Positions 1 through 7,918 of a DNA stretch of 64,000 bases are shown here, in pieces (position 1 is the stretch's first letter; every line of letters starts with the position of its first letter). Source of the stretch: Bacillota bacterium (GTDB taxonomy: Bacteria; Bacillota; UBA4882; UBA8346); contig JAEXDA010000044.1 of the NCBI GenBank assembly GCA_023401925.1, positions 124,001 through 188,000 on the forward strand, in the 5' to 3' direction. A program made the translations under genes and the position numbers. The notes under the pieces are model-generated. The model had not been told where the DNA came from and did not search any database. It saw only the letters and a list, made by a program, of their open reading frames with translations.

Positions 1-1101
1 TCCGTCATTGGTAAATACCATCGAAGCCTGGATCCCCTCAATCAACTCTGTATTCAATCCGGCAGTCACTGATTCCTGATATTTCTGGGGTGTAACATCG
101 GTAATAAACTGGGTTTCCGGCAACAATCCCAGGTCATTAATGAGAAATCTGGAAAGACCCAAGGTATAAAAGCTATCCCCGATGGTGACAAACCGCCGCG
201 GCATTAAGCGGGTTTCCAGCAAAATATCCGCAGTACGTTCAATATAGTAATAATAGTCATCTTCAGATTCCCGAATCACTCGTTCGACTCTCTCAAGCGG
301 CATTTCGGCAAATTCGGCTACTTTTCGCAAAAATTTACCGGTTTCGGTAGGACCGATCGGTAATACCGGATAGTGGAAAAAGGATGTTCCATATTTTTCC
401 TGCAAATGATGGACATTACAAAGTCCGACCCAAGGTGAAACCAACAAGTTAAACTGGGCCCGGGGAATTTTTTGCAGGGATGGGATACCCCGCCCGGGTC
501 CGAAAATAAGATTCGGACGCAAGCCGATTTTGGAAATCAAGTGGCCTATCATTTTCAAATTGCCGGTCCAAAAAGGATCCTGATAAGGGACAACCGACCA
601 AACGTTCACCAATCCCGACTCCACCTCTCCCGGTGTTGCCGGCAGATATTGATCAAAGATGGCATCCAAAACCAACTCATGCCCATAAATATTGGTACCC
701 TTAAATCCACCCGTTTCAACAAAGACAATCGGTTTTCCCTGATCCTGAAAACTCTTGACAACTTCGCCGACATCATCCCCGACAATATCAACGGCACAAC
801 CCGTTAGGACCACGTATAAATCGGCATCCAGAACTCTGAAAGAGTTTTCCACCACTTCCTTCAAACGGGCAGTTCCACCGAAGATGATCTCTTTTTCACT
901 GGCATTGGTGGAAGGGACTGAATGACCGCCGATATATCCCGAGCCTTGACAGCCGTTATCCACCGCTAAAGCGCTCCATAACTTTTGGCCGCAACCCGGT
1001 CCCGCATGGATTATCGGTACAGCCCGGTCAATCGCCTGGACTGTTTGCAATGCGCCTAGTGCGCAGACATGGCGTACTTGTTCTACCAATCCTGTCGTCA
1101 A
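1..1101 (-). CDS. Nitrogenase component 1 beta-like subunit (NifK-like), partial at its 3' end
   Basis: The frame is open from the window edge up to 1101 and gives 367 codons. It belongs to the nitrogenase component 1 superfamily, as the electron-accepting and catalytic partner of the next gene. Three cysteines match the NifK P-cluster ligands by eye: C13 (HVCALGAL), C37 (GPGCG) and C102 (TGCAVDIVGDD). No ATG lies near the start. The best start is TTG at 1101-1099, which overlaps the upstream gene's TGA as TTGA and has GGAGG about 10 bases ahead, so translational coupling with the NifD-like gene is likely. The protein is clearly related to NifK, BchB and the methylthio-alkane reductase K subunits. 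The substrate cannot be read from this part. The C-terminal end and any nifH-like reductase gene lie outside the window. Confidence 0.9.
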   Translation of the reverse strand, partial: MTTGLVEQVRHVCALGALQTVQAIDRAVPIIHAGPGCGQKLWSALAVDNGCQGSGYIGGHSVPSTNASEKEIIFGGTARLKEVVENSFRVLDADLYVVLTGCAVDIVGDDVGEVVKSFQDQGKPIVFVETGGFKGTNIYGHELVLDAIFDQYLPATPGEVESGLVNVWSVVPYQDPFWTGNLKMIGHLISKIGLRPNLIFGPGRGIPSLQKIPRAQFNLLVSPWVGLCNVHHLQEKYGTSFFHYPVLPIGPTETGKFLRKVAEFAEMPLERVERVIRESEDDYYYYIERTADILLETRLMPRRFVTIGDSFYTLGLSRFLINDLGLLPETQFITDVTPQKYQESVTAGLNTELIEGIQASMVFTNDG

Positions 1102-2570
1102 ACCAGCTCCACCTCCTTAAGAAAGTTAAAACTGTCCTGGGCAAGCCACCAATCAGTATACGGCAGTTTCACTCTGGAAGCCAAATTTTTCGCCAGGCTG
1201 CGATTGGCCAATGAATCGATAATCCGGTAGCCGAAATCCACCAAACCCTGATAGCCGAATGCACTGAACTCATCAGCGACCATGATCGAAGTGATACCCA
1301 TTTTGGTAGCCCAAACAGCGGTCCCGCCATGGCGGGAAACATAGATATCCGGCCGCAAGCGGTTTAAAAGATTGAGCAATTCAAAATTTTGCTGGTCGCA
1401 AACACTGACCGGTAAGTCTTTCTGCCTGTTTCCGGCAATATGCAAAGTGGATTCAGGGCAGCTACCGTGGTCATAATGGGGGTCAAAATGCCAGGTAGCT
1501 CCCCAGATGACTTCGATACCCAATTCCTCCAAAACCCGGATGTAATTATGGCCAAAACTGGGCCCCATGCCGACGACGGCCTTTTTCCCCCTCAATCGGG
1601 AACAGATTTCTTCCAGTTCAGGCTCAATTCGTTGTTTCTCTTCGGCGATGAATGCTTCCACTTCATTTTCTTTCCCGACCGCCTTCCCCAGGCCTCGTAA
1701 CCAACTGTCCATTCCGGCTATACCATGGGGTTGCATGGATTTTACATAAGGAACCCCGTAATGCTCCTCCAGCCCGTTACCGAAATATCCCCCCAAGGTA
1801 CCGCAAATGCTGATTGTGGCAACGGATTCCGATGTTTTGGATAGCTCCTCAATGGTACTGAAGGGGGCGATAAAAACCGGCCGTAGTCCGAACCGGGCTA
1901 AGATCTCGGTAATCGTTTCTTTAGCGCTCCCTCTGAAATTAATCATATTGACCGCATTGGTTTTCTGCTGCGGCGGTTTGACAATCCAGGTTAAAATAGC
2001 ATGATAAGCCGCATCAAAACCCGATGCCCACACTTTGGAACGAAAACCCTCGCAAAAAACTGGCGCCAAGGGGATCGGGAGTTCCTGGCGTAATTCATCC
2101 AAAATCCCATTGATATCCTCTCCGATAATCGCCGAGGTGCATGAAGTGGTTACAAAAATCGCTTTCGGGTTAAATCGGCGATAGGCTTCCCGGACTGCTT
2201 CCCGCAATTTGTTGGCAGCGCCAAAAACCGTATCTTCCTCAGTCATATTGGAACAAATGAAATTCACATTATGATACTCCCAGTTTCGCACCCGGTTACC
2301 CCACTTATTCTGGACATTGGCGCCAATGGAATCGGCGGCGCAACCTATCGGAGCATGGCTAACGATGGCAGCGTCCCGAATACCCGACAAATGCCCCTGG
2401 GCGCATCCGGAACTGCAAGCACTGGTCTGGCTGAAACTGCGTTCCCGGTTTTTCAGGCTGCACTCACTGGCTTTGACGGCCAGATCCTGAATAGTGCCTT
2501 GATACCCGGTAATTGCCCCCAAACGGGTTTCCCGGGTTGGCGATTCTAAACTTTGGATATTAATCGGCAT
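1098..2570 (-). CDS. Nitrogenase component 1 alpha-like subunit (NifD-like oxidoreductase)
   Basis: 490 residues, starting at ATG 2570 with GGAGGA about 8 bases ahead; the frame extends further upstream but only through the regulatory leader. P-cluster type cysteines are C52, C77 (APIGC) and C144 (TTSCTSAIIGEDI). A cysteine at 256 (SICGTLGG) aligns by eye with the NifD cofactor ligand C275. The cofactor histidine 442 of NifD is replaced by Gln near 441 (FGYQGLVDFG), and the region of NifD Q191/H195 reads RSKVWASGFDAAY, so neither residue is kept. This argues for a nitrogenase-like enzyme that binds a cofactor cluster but does not fix N2, such as a methylthio-alkane reductase relative or an unassigned group. 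It is coupled to the NifK-like gene, and sulfur genes lie upstream. Confidence 0.88.
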   Translation of the reverse strand: MPINIQSLESPTRETRLGAITGYQGTIQDLAVKASECSLKNRERSFSQTSACSSGCAQGHLSGIRDAAIVSHAPIGCAADSIGANVQNKWGNRVRNWEYHNVNFICSNMTEEDTVFGAANKLREAVREAYRRFNPKAIFVTTSCTSAIIGEDINGILDELRQELPIPLAPVFCEGFRSKVWASGFDAAYHAILTWIVKPPQQKTNAVNMINFRGSAKETITEILARFGLRPVFIAPFSTIEELSKTSESVATISICGTLGGYFGNGLEEHYGVPYVKSMQPHGIAGMDSWLRGLGKAVGKENEVEAFIAEEKQRIEPELEEICSRLRGKKAVVGMGPSFGHNYIRVLEELGIEVIWGATWHFDPHYDHGSCPESTLHIAGNRQKDLPVSVCDQQNFELLNLLNRLRPDIYVSRHGGTAVWATKMGITSIMVADEFSAFGYQGLVDFGYRIIDSLANRSLAKNLASRVKLPYTDWWLAQDSFNFLKEVELV

Positions 2571-2629
2571 GCTGATTCCTCCTCGTTTTGAAATGTTTTG
2601 GATAAAAGAACTAAAACCCTTAATCAAAT

Positions 2630-2679
2630 AAAAAAGACTATGTGCTTTGGCTCCATAGTCTCCAGTATCTCTGGTCAAC
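2630..2679 (-). promoter_or_regulatory. Leader element 2: conserved hairpin plus intrinsic terminator ahead of the NifD-like gene
   Basis: Read on the minus strand: GTTGAC, a small hairpin CCAG-AGATA-CTGG, AGAC, then a stem GACTATG/CATAGTC followed by six T. The terminator sits 60 bases before the NifD-like start. Within leader element 1 (3144-3200), 19 of the first 22 bases are the same. Upstream (2680-2720) are two more small inverted repeats, GTAACTT/AAGTTAC and CAACTTTT/AAAAGTTG. The layout is that of a transcription attenuator. The ligand or protein is unknown. Confidence 0.65.
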
Positions 2680-2724
2680 TTTTTAAAAGTTGAATTGTAA
2701 CTTCAGTGAAGTTACTTTACCAAT

Positions 2725-3084
2725 TCATTGGCAACTTTTTAAATAGTTTTTCACCTCATAGGAATTTTGTAATTTTTCCATGATTTGATCAATAGCTCCG
2801 GAAATAGCAAATCCTTTGATAGCATTGGAAGCTAACTGCTGGGTTGCTCCAGGTCCAATCTGGCTTGCTAAAATAAAACGACAATCTTTGAGGACCTCAA
2901 TGAGTGAATCAATATCATGATGCTCCTGTGACTCTTGAGCACAATGGGGAGGAATGATTTCTCTTACTTCAACCAGCTTAAAATGTTCATCAACCCGATC
3001 AAAGATTAAAAAATGGCGGGCCCTGCCAAAATGTTCATTGATATTTTGCCCGTCATTACTGGCAATAGCGACTTTAAAAGACAT
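2725..3084 (-). CDS. NifX/NifB C-terminal-like (dinitrogenase iron-molybdenum cofactor) protein
   Basis: 119 residues, ATG with GGAGG 7 bases ahead. It is a single NifX/NafY-type domain: it opens with VAIASNDG, has the family hallmark NEHFGRARHFLIFD near residues 16-29, and later SQIGPGATQQL. Family members bind iron-sulfur cofactor precursors (NifB-co and similar) and hand them to component 1 proteins. It precedes the NifD-like and NifK-like genes on the same strand, separated by a 154-base leader, which fits a carrier or insertase for their cofactor. Such domains also occur in proteins unrelated to nitrogenase, but the context here makes cofactor traffic the likely role. Confidence 0.85.
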   Translation of the reverse strand: MSFKVAIASNDGQNINEHFGRARHFLIFDRVDEHFKLVEVREIIPPHCAQESQEHHDIDSLIEVLKDCRFILASQIGPGATQQLASNAIKGFAISGAIDQIMEKLQNSYEVKNYLKSCQ

Positions 3085-3143
3085 GCTCCAACCTCCACCG
3101 GATTTATTCGATTTCTGGAACAGAATTTATCCCTTTTTAATAG

Positions 3144-3200
3144 AAAAAGGCCAAGCATCCTTGATGTAGAAATGCTTGGTCTCCAGTCTATCTAGTCAAC
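3144..3200 (-). promoter_or_regulatory. Leader element 1: same conserved hairpin plus intrinsic terminator ahead of the NifX-like gene
   Basis: Minus strand: GTTGAC, hairpin CTAG-ATAGA-CTGG (one G-T pair where element 2 has C-G), AGAC, then a stem CCAAGCAT/ATGCTTGG followed by CCTTTTTCT. A TATAAT hexamer at 3217-3222 lies just upstream, without a clear -35. The conserved part is the small hairpin and AGAC; the terminator stem differs completely from that of element 2 while keeping its position. That is what a shared sensor with two separate attenuators would look like. Confidence 0.65.
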
Positions 3201-3318
3201 CGTAAATTAAATCAGTATTATAGGAAGGAAATGGCGCCAACCCTTTTTAATGGCTGCTGTAAAAAGCTCGAAGAAAAAACAGGGATCATAAGAATGAAAG
3301 AAACCTTCTTTTCGATTA

Positions 3319-4254
3319 TTAAATTTCCTGGAACAAGGGGGTTGACAAATACCGTTCACCGGTGTCCGGCAGCAATACCACAATGGTCTTTCCCTTATTT
3401 TCAGGCCGTTTGGCGATCTGCGTCCCGGCAAATGCGGCGGCTCCTGAAGAAATTCCTACCAATAGGCCTTCCACCCGGGCTAATTTTCGCGAAGTATCAA
3501 AGGCCTCTTCATTTTTGACTTTGTAGATTTCATCGATGACTTCCCGGTTGATAATATCGGCTACAAAACCAGGCCCAATCCCTTGAATTTTATGGGGACC
3601 AGGGTTACCACCCGATAAAACCGGTGAATCAAAAGGCTCAACAGCAATAATTTGCACGCCGGGTTTTTTCTTTTTAAGTACTTCCCCGACACCGGTAATA
3701 GTGCCACCAGTACCCACTCCCCCGACAAAAATATCCACTTTCCCGTCGGTGTCGTTCCAAATCTCCTCAGCCGTGGTCTTGCGGTGAATCTCCGGATTGG
3801 CGGGATTTTTAAATTGTTGCGGAATAAACGAATTCGGGGTCTGGGCAGCTAGTTCTTCCGCCTTCCGAATCGCTCCTTTCATCCCCTCCGAACCGGGAGT
3901 TAAAACCAGTTCGGCGCCGAGTGCTTTTAATAGATTCCGCCGCTCAATACTGAATGTTTCAGGAAGCGTGATAATCAACTTATAACCACGGGCCGCGGCG
4001 ACAAAGGCCAAGGCGATTCCAGTGTTACCGCTGGTTGGCTCGATAATTACCGTATCTCTATTAATGAGTCCCCTTTCTTCCGCATCCTTGATCATGGCAT
4101 AACCGATCCGGTCTTTAACGCTGCTTAAAGGATTGAAATATTCCAATTTGGCAATGAGTTTCGCCTCAAAACCATTTTCCCGATTATAATTGGTTAACTC
4201 CAAAAGGGGAGTATTTCCAATTAAATCGGTAATACTTTTAGCAATTTTCGACAT
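3319..4254 (-). CDS. cysK: O-acetylserine sulfhydrylase (cysteine synthase A)
   Basis: 311 residues. It makes cysteine from O-acetylserine and sulfide with PLP. The PLP lysine is K47 in NPLSSVKDR, the substrate loop is PTSGNTGIALA, the phosphate-binding loop is GVGTGGTITG, and the family string ERRNLLKALGAEL is present. Length is normal for CysK (about 310). ATG has AGGAGG 8 bases ahead. It stands alone behind its own promoter (4322-4350), between the nitrogenase-like unit and a cystine-type importer, so sulfur supply is the theme of the region. Cystathionine beta-synthase is less likely because there is no C-terminal CBS domain. Confidence 0.95.
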   Translation of the reverse strand: MSKIAKSITDLIGNTPLLELTNYNRENGFEAKLIAKLEYFNPLSSVKDRIGYAMIKDAEERGLINRDTVIIEPTSGNTGIALAFVAAARGYKLIITLPETFSIERRNLLKALGAELVLTPGSEGMKGAIRKAEELAAQTPNSFIPQQFKNPANPEIHRKTTAEEIWNDTDGKVDIFVGGVGTGGTITGVGEVLKKKKPGVQIIAVEPFDSPVLSGGNPGPHKIQGIGPGFVADIINREVIDEIYKVKNEEAFDTSRKLARVEGLLVGISSGAAAFAGTQIAKRPENKGKTIVVLLPDTGERYLSTPLFQEI

Positions 4255-4321
4255 TCAAAGAACCTCCTCATTCATTTTAAAAATAAGTATTCATATAAAT
4301 TTAGTAGGAATTATTACTTTT

Positions 4322-4350
4322 ATATTACTGCTAAAAAGTAATTTTGTCAA
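4322..4350 (-). promoter_or_regulatory. Sigma-A promoter of cysK
   Basis: Minus strand TTGACA (4345-4350), 17-base spacer, TAATAT (4322-4327). It lies 68 bases upstream of the cysK start codon and runs away from the convergent-free gap after the transporter operon. Confidence 0.75.
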
Positions 4351-4384
4351 TAAGTTCCTTTGGCACAAACATCATCAAAATCTA

Positions 4385-5116
4385 TCATTGAACCCTTTGC
4401 AAAAAGTGTTGGGTCCGTTCCATGCTAGTATGTTCAAAAACATCCACGGCACTGCCTTCTTCAATAATCTGACCCTCATCCATAAAAATAACATGATTTG
4501 CAACCTCCCGGGCAAAATTCATCTCGTGAGTCACTACAATCATGGTCTTTCCCTCTCTAGCCAGGGATTTCATAACTTCGAGGACTTCCCCGACCAGTTC
4601 CGGATCTAAAGCCGAGGTTGGTTCATCAAACAAAATAACCTGGGGTTCCATAGCCAGTGCCCTGGCAATACCGACCCTTTGTTGCTGTCCACCCGAAAGC
4701 TGGGAAGGATAAAAATTCATACGGTCCCGCAAGCCGACTTTATCCAGCACTTGAAGACTCTTTTCATAGGCTGCGTCCCGCTCCAACTTTTTCACAATGA
4801 GTAAACCCTCCATCACGTTTTCCAGCGCTGTCTTGTTTTTAAATAAATGATAATGCTGAAAAACCATGGCAGTATTGCGCCGAATCTTATTGATTTCTTC
4901 CTTGGTTACCTGTTCGGAATTGATGAGAAAATCTCCCAGCTGAATCAAGCCTCTATCGGGATGTTCCAAAAAATTGATGCAACGCAGCAAAGTTGATTTA
5001 CCGGAACCGCTAGGTCCCAAGATGGTAATGACTTCTCCCCCTTCAACGGTCAAATTAATGCCTTTGAGGACTTCGATTTGATGGAAAAATTTATGAATAT
5101 CATGCAGCCGGATCAT
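4385..5116 (-). CDS. Polar amino-acid ABC transporter ATPase, probably cystine
   Basis: 243 residues, a GlnQ/TcyC-type ATPase. Walker A GPSGSGKST near residues 34-42, signature LSGGQQQRVGIARAL near 139, Walker B VILFDEPTSALDPE near 160, switch histidine in VTHEM. It energises the permease encoded just upstream, whose stop it overlaps by 4 bases (ATGA). It is the last gene of a binding protein, permease, ATPase operon lying between cysK and metC. Cystine is inferred from this context; a glutamine or other polar amino-acid substrate cannot be excluded from sequence alone. Confidence 0.92.
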   Translation of the reverse strand: MIRLHDIHKFFHQIEVLKGINLTVEGGEVITILGPSGSGKSTLLRCINFLEHPDRGLIQLGDFLINSEQVTKEEINKIRRNTAMVFQHYHLFKNKTALENVMEGLLIVKKLERDAAYEKSLQVLDKVGLRDRMNFYPSQLSGGQQQRVGIARALAMEPQVILFDEPTSALDPELVGEVLEVMKSLAREGKTMIVVTHEMNFAREVANHVIFMDEGQIIEEGSAVDVFEHTSMERTQHFLQRVQ

Positions 5117-5847
5117 GGGTTCTTTCCCCCCTCAAACTGTTTCACTCTCTTTTCAAAGATCATCACGATTCTTTCAACAAAAATACAAATGAGCCAGTAA
5201 ATCAAGGCCACGACGATATAAACCTCAAAAAACTGTAACCCCCTGGCACCCAGAATCTTGGCCTCACCCATCATTTCCACGACGGAGATCATAAAGGCGA
5301 GCGAGGTATCTTTAATTAAACTGATCACGGTATTGCCAAAGCTGGGTAAAGCCACTGCCAGAGCCTGAGGGAAAATAATCCGGTACAGACCCTGCCATGT
5401 CGTCATTCCCAACGATAACGCCGCTTCCATTTGGCCTTTATCAATGGCCTGGATGGCCGCACGGATCGTTTCCGATAAATAAGCTCCGACATTCAACGAA
5501 AACGCAAAGTAAATAAAAATAATGGCTGGAATCCCATTCACATCAATATTCCAACCGTAAGTAGAGTGGGCATAATCCAAGAATTTGGGAATTCCGTAAT
5601 ACGATAAATAAATTTGGACCAGGAGAGGAGTTCCCCGGGTAAAGGAAAGGTAAAGCGCTGCAAGCTGGCAGGCGACCGGAATTTTATAGATTCGCACCAG
5701 TGCGGTGATGGTGCCAATAATTAAGGCAAAAAACATCGCCACCACCGTGATATTCAAAGTTACCGGAATAACTTTGAATATCTCCGGAATAATCGATACC
5801 ATAAATTGAAAATCCAAAATTGGTTGCATTTTTTGTTTCCAATTCAT
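5113..5847 (-). CDS. Amino-acid ABC transporter permease, probably cystine
   Basis: 244 residues of the HisM/TcyB type. Several hydrophobic segments are visible, with the first at about residues 25-50. The EAA-type loop that docks on the ATPase reads GQMEAALSLGMTTWQGLYRIIFPQA near residues 140-164 (family pattern EAA-x3-G). It forms the membrane channel of the importer. It overlaps the ATPase gene by 4 bases and follows the binding protein gene by 23 bases. Confidence 0.92.
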   Translation of the reverse strand: MNWKQKMQPILDFQFMVSIIPEIFKVIPVTLNITVVAMFFALIIGTITALVRIYKIPVACQLAALYLSFTRGTPLLVQIYLSYYGIPKFLDYAHSTYGWNIDVNGIPAIIFIYFAFSLNVGAYLSETIRAAIQAIDKGQMEAALSLGMTTWQGLYRIIFPQALAVALPSFGNTVISLIKDTSLAFMISVVEMMGEAKILGARGLQFFEVYIVVALIYWLICIFVERIVMIFEKRVKQFEGGKNP

Positions 5848-5870
5848 TTTATTTAATGGCTTACGTCAGC

Positions 5871-6644
5871 TTATTGAGTAAAATCGGCCCCGAACCACTT
5901 TAATGATAAGTCAACCAACGTGCCATCCTTTTTTAATTCAACCAACGCCTTATTAAACTGTTCCTTTAACGCTTCGCCTTCTTTATCCTGGCGGAATACA
6001 AAGAAACTTGGAACCAATGCAAGGGGTTTACCTGCCAGTTTCACCTTTAATCCCAATTTCTTTACATTATACCCCACGGTCAGACGGTCGTTAACTGTAG
6101 CGTCAATTCTGCCGGCAACTATATCCTGTAAAACGGTGGTCATATTGCCGTCGTAATACTTGACATCGATTTTTTTATCTTTATTGGCATCCTCTAAAAG
6201 CTTAGCATAATTACTCCCGACTCCAATCCCGACTTTTAACCCTTTTAAGTCATCCAAGGTGCTGATACCGTTTTTATCAGACCTCACAATGATTTGAGCC
6301 CCGGAAATCAAATAACTGTCGGAGAACAGATATTTTTTTTCACGTTCCGGGTTCTTGCCGATTTCATTGGCAATCAAATCAAATTTTTTCGTCTCTAAGC
6401 TTAGAAACATGCTATCCCAAGGGGTTGGCACAAACTTGACTTCGGCCTGAAGTTTTTTAGCGATCGCCTTGACGACCTCGACGTCATAACCAGTCAGATT
6501 ATTTTTTTCATCAGTATATGTAAAGGGTGCATAAACTCCTTCCGTTCCAACTGTAAAAACCGCCTTCGCACCTGCCGGAATCAGGAAACTACCAAACAAT
6601 AATCCAACAGTTATCAAAAAAACCAATCGTTGATAAATTTTCAT
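5871..6644 (-). CDS. Amino-acid ABC transporter substrate-binding protein, probably cystine
   Basis: 257 residues, SBP_bac_3 fold. A Sec signal peptide covers about residues 1-27 (hydrophobic core LVFLITVGLLFGSFLIP, then AGAKA). There is no lipobox cysteine, unusual for a Gram-positive binding protein, so it may be retained by an uncleaved signal anchor or released. Typical family strings are GYDVEVVKAIAKKL, the ligand-region phrase PEREKKYLFSDSY and VGIGVGSNY. First gene of the importer operon, behind a promoter at 6731-6759. Cystine is inferred from the metC/metI/cysK surroundings. Confidence 0.9.
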   Translation of the reverse strand: MKIYQRLVFLITVGLLFGSFLIPAGAKAVFTVGTEGVYAPFTYTDEKNNLTGYDVEVVKAIAKKLQAEVKFVPTPWDSMFLSLETKKFDLIANEIGKNPEREKKYLFSDSYLISGAQIIVRSDKNGISTLDDLKGLKVGIGVGSNYAKLLEDANKDKKIDVKYYDGNMTTVLQDIVAGRIDATVNDRLTVGYNVKKLGLKVKLAGKPLALVPSFFVFRQDKEGEALKEQFNKALVELKKDGTLVDLSLKWFGADFTQ

Positions 6645-6730
6645 TTACAATCTCCTCCAATTAATTTTTAAAATTCAAGTTCCAATCCCACGAATTAAAC
6701 AACACCTATCGGTTTACTAATATATTAAAT

Positions 6731-6759
6731 ATCCTACTGCCTTTTCTCTTTTTTGTCAA
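6731..6759 (-). promoter_or_regulatory. Sigma-A promoter of the amino-acid importer operon
   Basis: Minus strand TTGACA (6754-6759), 17-base spacer, TAGGAT (6731-6736). It is followed by an AT-rich stretch reading ATTTAATATATTAG that could hold an operator; no site was recognised with confidence. Confidence 0.6.
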
Positions 6760-6793
6760 TCAAATCCTTTCAGTACGGAAACGATTTCTTTGA

Positions 6794-7918
6794 TCAGATC
6801 TCCAAATCGGCCATTAGATCTTCCGGTTCTTCCAGTCCTACCGACAAACGGATCAAGTTTTCGGTTATTCCCAATTGATCCCTTTCGGGCTTAGGAATGG
6901 AAGCATGGGACATTTTCACCGGATAAGAAAGAATCGACTCCACGCCGCCCAAACTGACGGCCACCGACCATATTCGAGCCTGTTTCATAATGGCTTTGGC
7001 CCGCTCCATGCTTTCCGTTTTAAAGGAAAGGACCGCCCCGAATCCGGAAGCTTGCGCTTTGATGATTTCATGCCCCGGATGGTCCGGAAGACCCGGATAA
7101 TAAACATCGCTAACCCAAGACTGCTTTTTCAGCCAACCCGCTATTTTGATCGCTGATTGTTGCTGAATCTCCATCCGGGCCCGTAAGGTTTTAATTCCCC
7201 GCATCAACAACCAGCAATCCTGGGGTCCTAAAATCGCTCCAAAACCATTTTGGACAAAGTAAATTTTGGCAGCCAGCTCAGGGGATTTGGTAATCACCGC
7301 CCCTCCGATTACATCGCTGTGGCCGCCCAAAAATTTGGTAGCACTATGGATTACAATATCGACTCCCAGGTCCAATGGTCTTTGGAAATAAGGTGATAAA
7401 AAAGTATTATCAATCATGGTAATCAAACCGTGTTTTTTGGCAATTTTCACCGCACCAACCACGTCGGTGATTTTTAATAAAGGATTGGATGGGCTCTCTA
7501 AAAAGAACGCTTTGGTATTAGGTTGGATAGCCTCTTCGATATTCTCCAGCTGGGTCATATCCACAAAAGTATGAGTGATGCCGAATTTATTGAAAAAACG
7601 GCTTAAAACCCGAAAAGTCCCCCCATAAATGTCGGCCGACACTACCAGGTGATCGCCCTGTTCCAAAATAGCTAGCGATGAGGAAACCGCAGCCATTCCG
7701 GAAGCAAATGCATAAGCATGGGTCCCGTTTTCAATAGCAGCCAAAGTTTTCTCCAGGGCACTCCGGGTCGGATTTCCAGAACGGGCGTAATCAAAGGGCC
7801 CCGGGTGATCAATATCCTTTTGATGAAATGTTGATGCCTGATAAATCGGAATACTCAAGGCTCCAGTTTGAGGATCCATTTCATTTCCGTTATGTAAAAG
7901 CAAGGTTCCATATTTCAC
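6794..7918 (-). CDS. metC: Cystathionine beta-lyase (MetC-type)
   Basis: 374 residues, Cys/Met-metabolism PLP family. It cleaves cystathionine to homocysteine, pyruvate and ammonia. The PLP lysine lies in HSATKFLGGHSD near residue 193. FASGMAAVSS, YGGTFRVL and the C-terminal SLGGVESILSYP are also family strings. By memory it resembles Bacillus subtilis MetC more than MetI (HASIPKPERDQLGIT near the end). Its start overlaps the metI stop by 4 bases. It is controlled with metI by the upstream SAM riboswitch. Cystathionine gamma-lyase activity is an alternative that sequence cannot rule out. Confidence 0.9.
   Translation of the reverse strand: MKYGTLLLHNGNEMDPQTGALSIPIYQASTFHQKDIDHPGPFDYARSGNPTRSALEKTLAAIENGTHAYAFASGMAAVSSSLAILEQGDHLVVSADIYGGTFRVLSRFFNKFGITHTFVDMTQLENIEEAIQPNTKAFFLESPSNPLLKITDVVGAVKIAKKHGLITMIDNTFLSPYFQRPLDLGVDIVIHSATKFLGGHSDVIGGAVITKSPELAAKIYFVQNGFGAILGPQDCWLLMRGIKTLRARMEIQQQSAIKIAGWLKKQSWVSDVYYPGLPDHPGHEIIKAQASGFGAVLSFKTESMERAKAIMKQARIWSVAVSLGGVESILSYPVKMSHASIPKPERDQLGITENLIRLSVGLEEPEDLMADLEI

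Noticed and set aside
2571..2678. N-terminal extension of the NifD-like frame
   Set aside because: It would translate across the leader hairpin and terminator; ATG 2570 has the good ribosome binding site.
2630..3200. ANTAR-type dual-hairpin leader
   Set aside because: ANTAR RNAs have two hexaloop hairpins with A and G at fixed loop positions; here one hairpin with a 5-base loop precedes the terminator. Kept only as an unclassified leader.
6660..6740. CymR-type operators in the cysteine genes
   Set aside because: No repeat shared well enough between the cysK and importer promoters.
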